A stretch of DNA of 44,081 bases from an uncultured Eubacteriales bacterium (GTDB taxonomy: Bacteria > Bacillota > Clostridia > Christensenellales > Aristaeellaceae). Positions 42,699-44,081 of this stretch are shown here, piece by piece. The stretch lies in contig CACYTF010000021.1 in NCBI GenBank assembly GCA_902777335.1, forward strand, positions 1-44,081, written 5' to 3'. The notes under the pieces were generated by a model. That model saw only the letters and a program-made list of their open reading frames with translations. It was not told the origin of the DNA and did no database searches. Numbering within the stretch: the first letter of the stretch is position 1; each line of letters opens with the position of its first letter. The position numbers and the translations under genes are program-made.

Positions 42699-43793
42699 TT
42701 ATTCGTAGATGAACGCGTGGAGCAGCCGGGTGTTCTCCTCGAAGTCGGGCTCGATGCACCACACGCCGTGGGCCATGCCGTCGGTGTAGGTGCCGTCCGC
42801 GGGCAGGCGGAACTCGTTCAGGTTCTCCAGGTCCACGGCCATGCAGGTCTTGGCGATGGACAGGATCTGGTCGAAGCCCATGTTGGTGGTCACGTACTGC
42901 AGAAGGTTGGTGACGATGCCCGCCAGCGAGAGCAGGTTCTCCTGCTGCAGGCGCTTGGCCAGGGCGACCAGCACGGTGCGCTGGCGGCTGGTGCGGGCGT
43001 AGTCGGAATCGCTCTTGCGGATGCGGGAGTAGGCCAGCACCTGCTTGCCGTTCAGCAGCACCTGATTGCCGGCGGGCACGCTGGTGGCGAACTTGCTCTC
43101 GCCGTTGGGGGACAGCGCGTCCTCGGCGCTCAGCCGGCTGATGGCGCGGCTCTCGGCGCGGCTGACATCCAGCTTCAGGCCGCCCAGCGCGTCCACGATG
43201 GACACCAGGCACTTCATGTTCACCAGCGCGTAGTACTGAATGTTCATGCCGAAGTACTCGTTGATCATGCGCATGGTCAGCTCGGGGCCGCCGTATACGC
43301 AGGCCGCGTTCAGCTTCTGGTGGCCGTATTCGGGCAGCTCGATCCAGATGTCGCGCATCACCGAGGTCAGCTTCACCTGGCTGGTGGTCGCGTTGACGGA
43401 CATGATGATCATCGTGTCGGTGCGCAGGAACTTGGTGTTGCCCCGGGCGTCGGAGCCCAGCAGCAGTATGTTCAGCCAGTCGTCGGACAGGCCGGGGGTG
43501 ATGGACAGGTCGTCGACCTCCACGTGCTTGTCCACCTCGATCTCCCCGACGTCGTCGTAGCTGTCAAACACGTATTCCTCCTCGCCCTCCGCGTAGTCCT
43601 CGGGGTCGGCGTAGGATTCCGCGCTTTCGTTCGGCTGAGTCTCCTCCTCCGGCTCGCCGACGCCCAGGAAGTAGTTCAGCAGGTCGGCGATGACGTCCAC
43701 CTTCTCCGCCTGCTCCGCCGCCGCGCCAAAGGCGCCGCAGGCCAGCAGGCAAAGCGCGACGAACAGGGCGGCCGCTCTCTTGAATTTCAGCAT
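42699..43793 (-). CDS. LCP-family (LytR-CpsA-Psr) protein, possibly a lipoprotein
   Basis: A 364-residue protein with an N-terminal signal and LLAC-G at about residues 16-20, a possible lipobox. An acidic Glu/Asp-rich linker follows (about 48-92), then the LCP catalytic domain: NILLLGSDARG, FLRTDTMIIMSVN, VKLTSVMRDIWIELP, KLNAACVYGG, and YSRIRKSDSDYARTSRQRTVL with the conserved Arg residues. LCP enzymes attach teichoic acids or capsular glycans to peptidoglycan. Usual LCP proteins have a membrane segment; a lipoprotein form is less common. It lies 40 bases before the ATPase and appears to lead the operon. Confidence 0.9.
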   Translation of the reverse strand: MLKFKRAAALFVALCLLACGAFGAAAEQAEKVDVIADLLNYFLGVGEPEEETQPNESAESYADPEDYAEGEEEYVFDSYDDVGEIEVDKHVEVDDLSITPGLSDDWLNILLLGSDARGNTKFLRTDTMIIMSVNATTSQVKLTSVMRDIWIELPEYGHQKLNAACVYGGPELTMRMINEYFGMNIQYYALVNMKCLVSIVDALGGLKLDVSRAESRAISRLSAEDALSPNGESKFATSVPAGNQVLLNGKQVLAYSRIRKSDSDYARTSRQRTVLVALAKRLQQENLLSLAGIVTNLLQYVTTNMGFDQILSIAKTCMAVDLENLNEFRLPADGTYTDGMAHGVWCIEPDFEENTRLLHAFIYE

Positions 43794-43840
43794 ATCAATA
43801 TACCTCCGTAAGTGATTTGATTATGGATGATGATGTGTCT

Positions 43841-43869
43841 ATTTTATCAGCCGCGGCGCGCAAAATCAA
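43841..43869 (-). promoter_or_regulatory. Predicted promoter of the LCP/ABC operon
   Basis: On the minus strand TTGATT (43864-43869), 17-base spacer, TAAAAT (43841-43846), about 50 bases before the LCP start. The remaining 210 bases to the window end are GC-rich with no gene I can support. Confidence 0.65.
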
Positions 43870-44081
43870 CCCCTCCGCGAATCTCAAAGTACAAAAAAAC
43901 CTCCCTTCATAATTGCGCGGAAAGCGTCGCGGACCGCTGAAGGACCGGCCTTGGCGCCCGCGCCGGGCGGCCCGGGCGTTGCCGCCTGGAAATCATTACC
44001 GCCTGCCGCCCGCGGCGGGGGAGCGTGGCCGCATATGCTGCTTGGACGCCGCCGCCCGCGGCAGTGACGTCTATACCGACG

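Noticed and set aside
43870..44081. A possible gene at the right end of the window
   Set aside because: I see no credible start, ribosome site or conserved protein pattern in the last 210 bases.

Overview
The window looks like chromosomal DNA of a high-GC, Gram-positive-type anaerobe of the Clostridia, probably a gut or rumen organism. The grounds are GGAGG-type ribosome sites, sigma-A-like promoters, a CIRCE operator, a lysine riboswitch, the acetylase lysine pathway, LCP and DUF4342 proteins, several MalFG-type sugar ABC systems without their own ATPase, and a GH5 glucanase. No rRNA, tRNA, CRISPR array, phage gene or transposase gene is visible. The taxonomic guess is inference only.

Layout. 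89-875: a Phd/PIN toxin-antitoxin pair on the minus strand, bracketed by inverted copies of a GGGGACGG-core repeat. 919-15393: a ten-gene minus-strand operon behind a near-consensus promoter at 15461-15489. Its order is CBM-like/solute-binding fusion, two permeases, NHL-repeat protein, YIP1 protein, DUF5696 protein, two more permeases, a second solute-binding protein, and the GH5 glucanase. 15461-17851: a DUF4342 protein, a histidine phosphatase and a small membrane protein. 17851-19103: a scar with a 5'-truncated surface protein, an XRE regulator and a 3'-truncated small gene. 19282-20574: an AAA/DUF4143 ATPase. 20658-21223: Hsp20 under a CIRCE operator. 21458-25371: PTS EIIBCA, enzyme I and a Dabb-domain protein. 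25393-26121: a VapBC pair with operator and terminator. 26131-31175: argD, argB, argJ, a GNAT acetyltransferase and argC (minus strand). 31330-35312: a lysine riboswitch followed by dapA, dapB, dapH and an M20 deacetylase (plus strand). 35497-36927: a GAF-GGDEF protein. 37268-38020: a secreted two-domain protein. 38138-43793: a minus-strand operon of LCP protein, UgpC-type ATPase, two permeases and a solute-binding lipoprotein.

How the genes work together. The first operon appears to bind, import and cleave plant-type beta-glucan or a related glycan. It has two complete binding-protein/permease sets but no ATPase; the only ATPase in the window is the MalK/UgpC type at 41549-42658. The arginine genes carry glutamate to N-acetylornithine and recycle the acetyl group through ArgJ. 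The dap genes make LL-diaminopimelate by the acetyl route, whose aminotransferase step could be served by ArgD or a paralogue.

The most unusual theme is short repeats between genes. At least seven sites carry copies of a GGGGACGG/AGGTTC core held inside hairpins whose outer arms differ from site to site but match within a site. One copy sits in the end of argD, has changed its C-terminus and stop codon, and is followed by a rearranged second copy of the argD tail. Other copies bracket the toxin-antitoxin pair and the deacetylase gene, and one supplies the GH5 stop codon. Two further repeat types lie between argB and argD, between dapA and dapB, and inside the signal peptide of a solute-binding lipoprotein.
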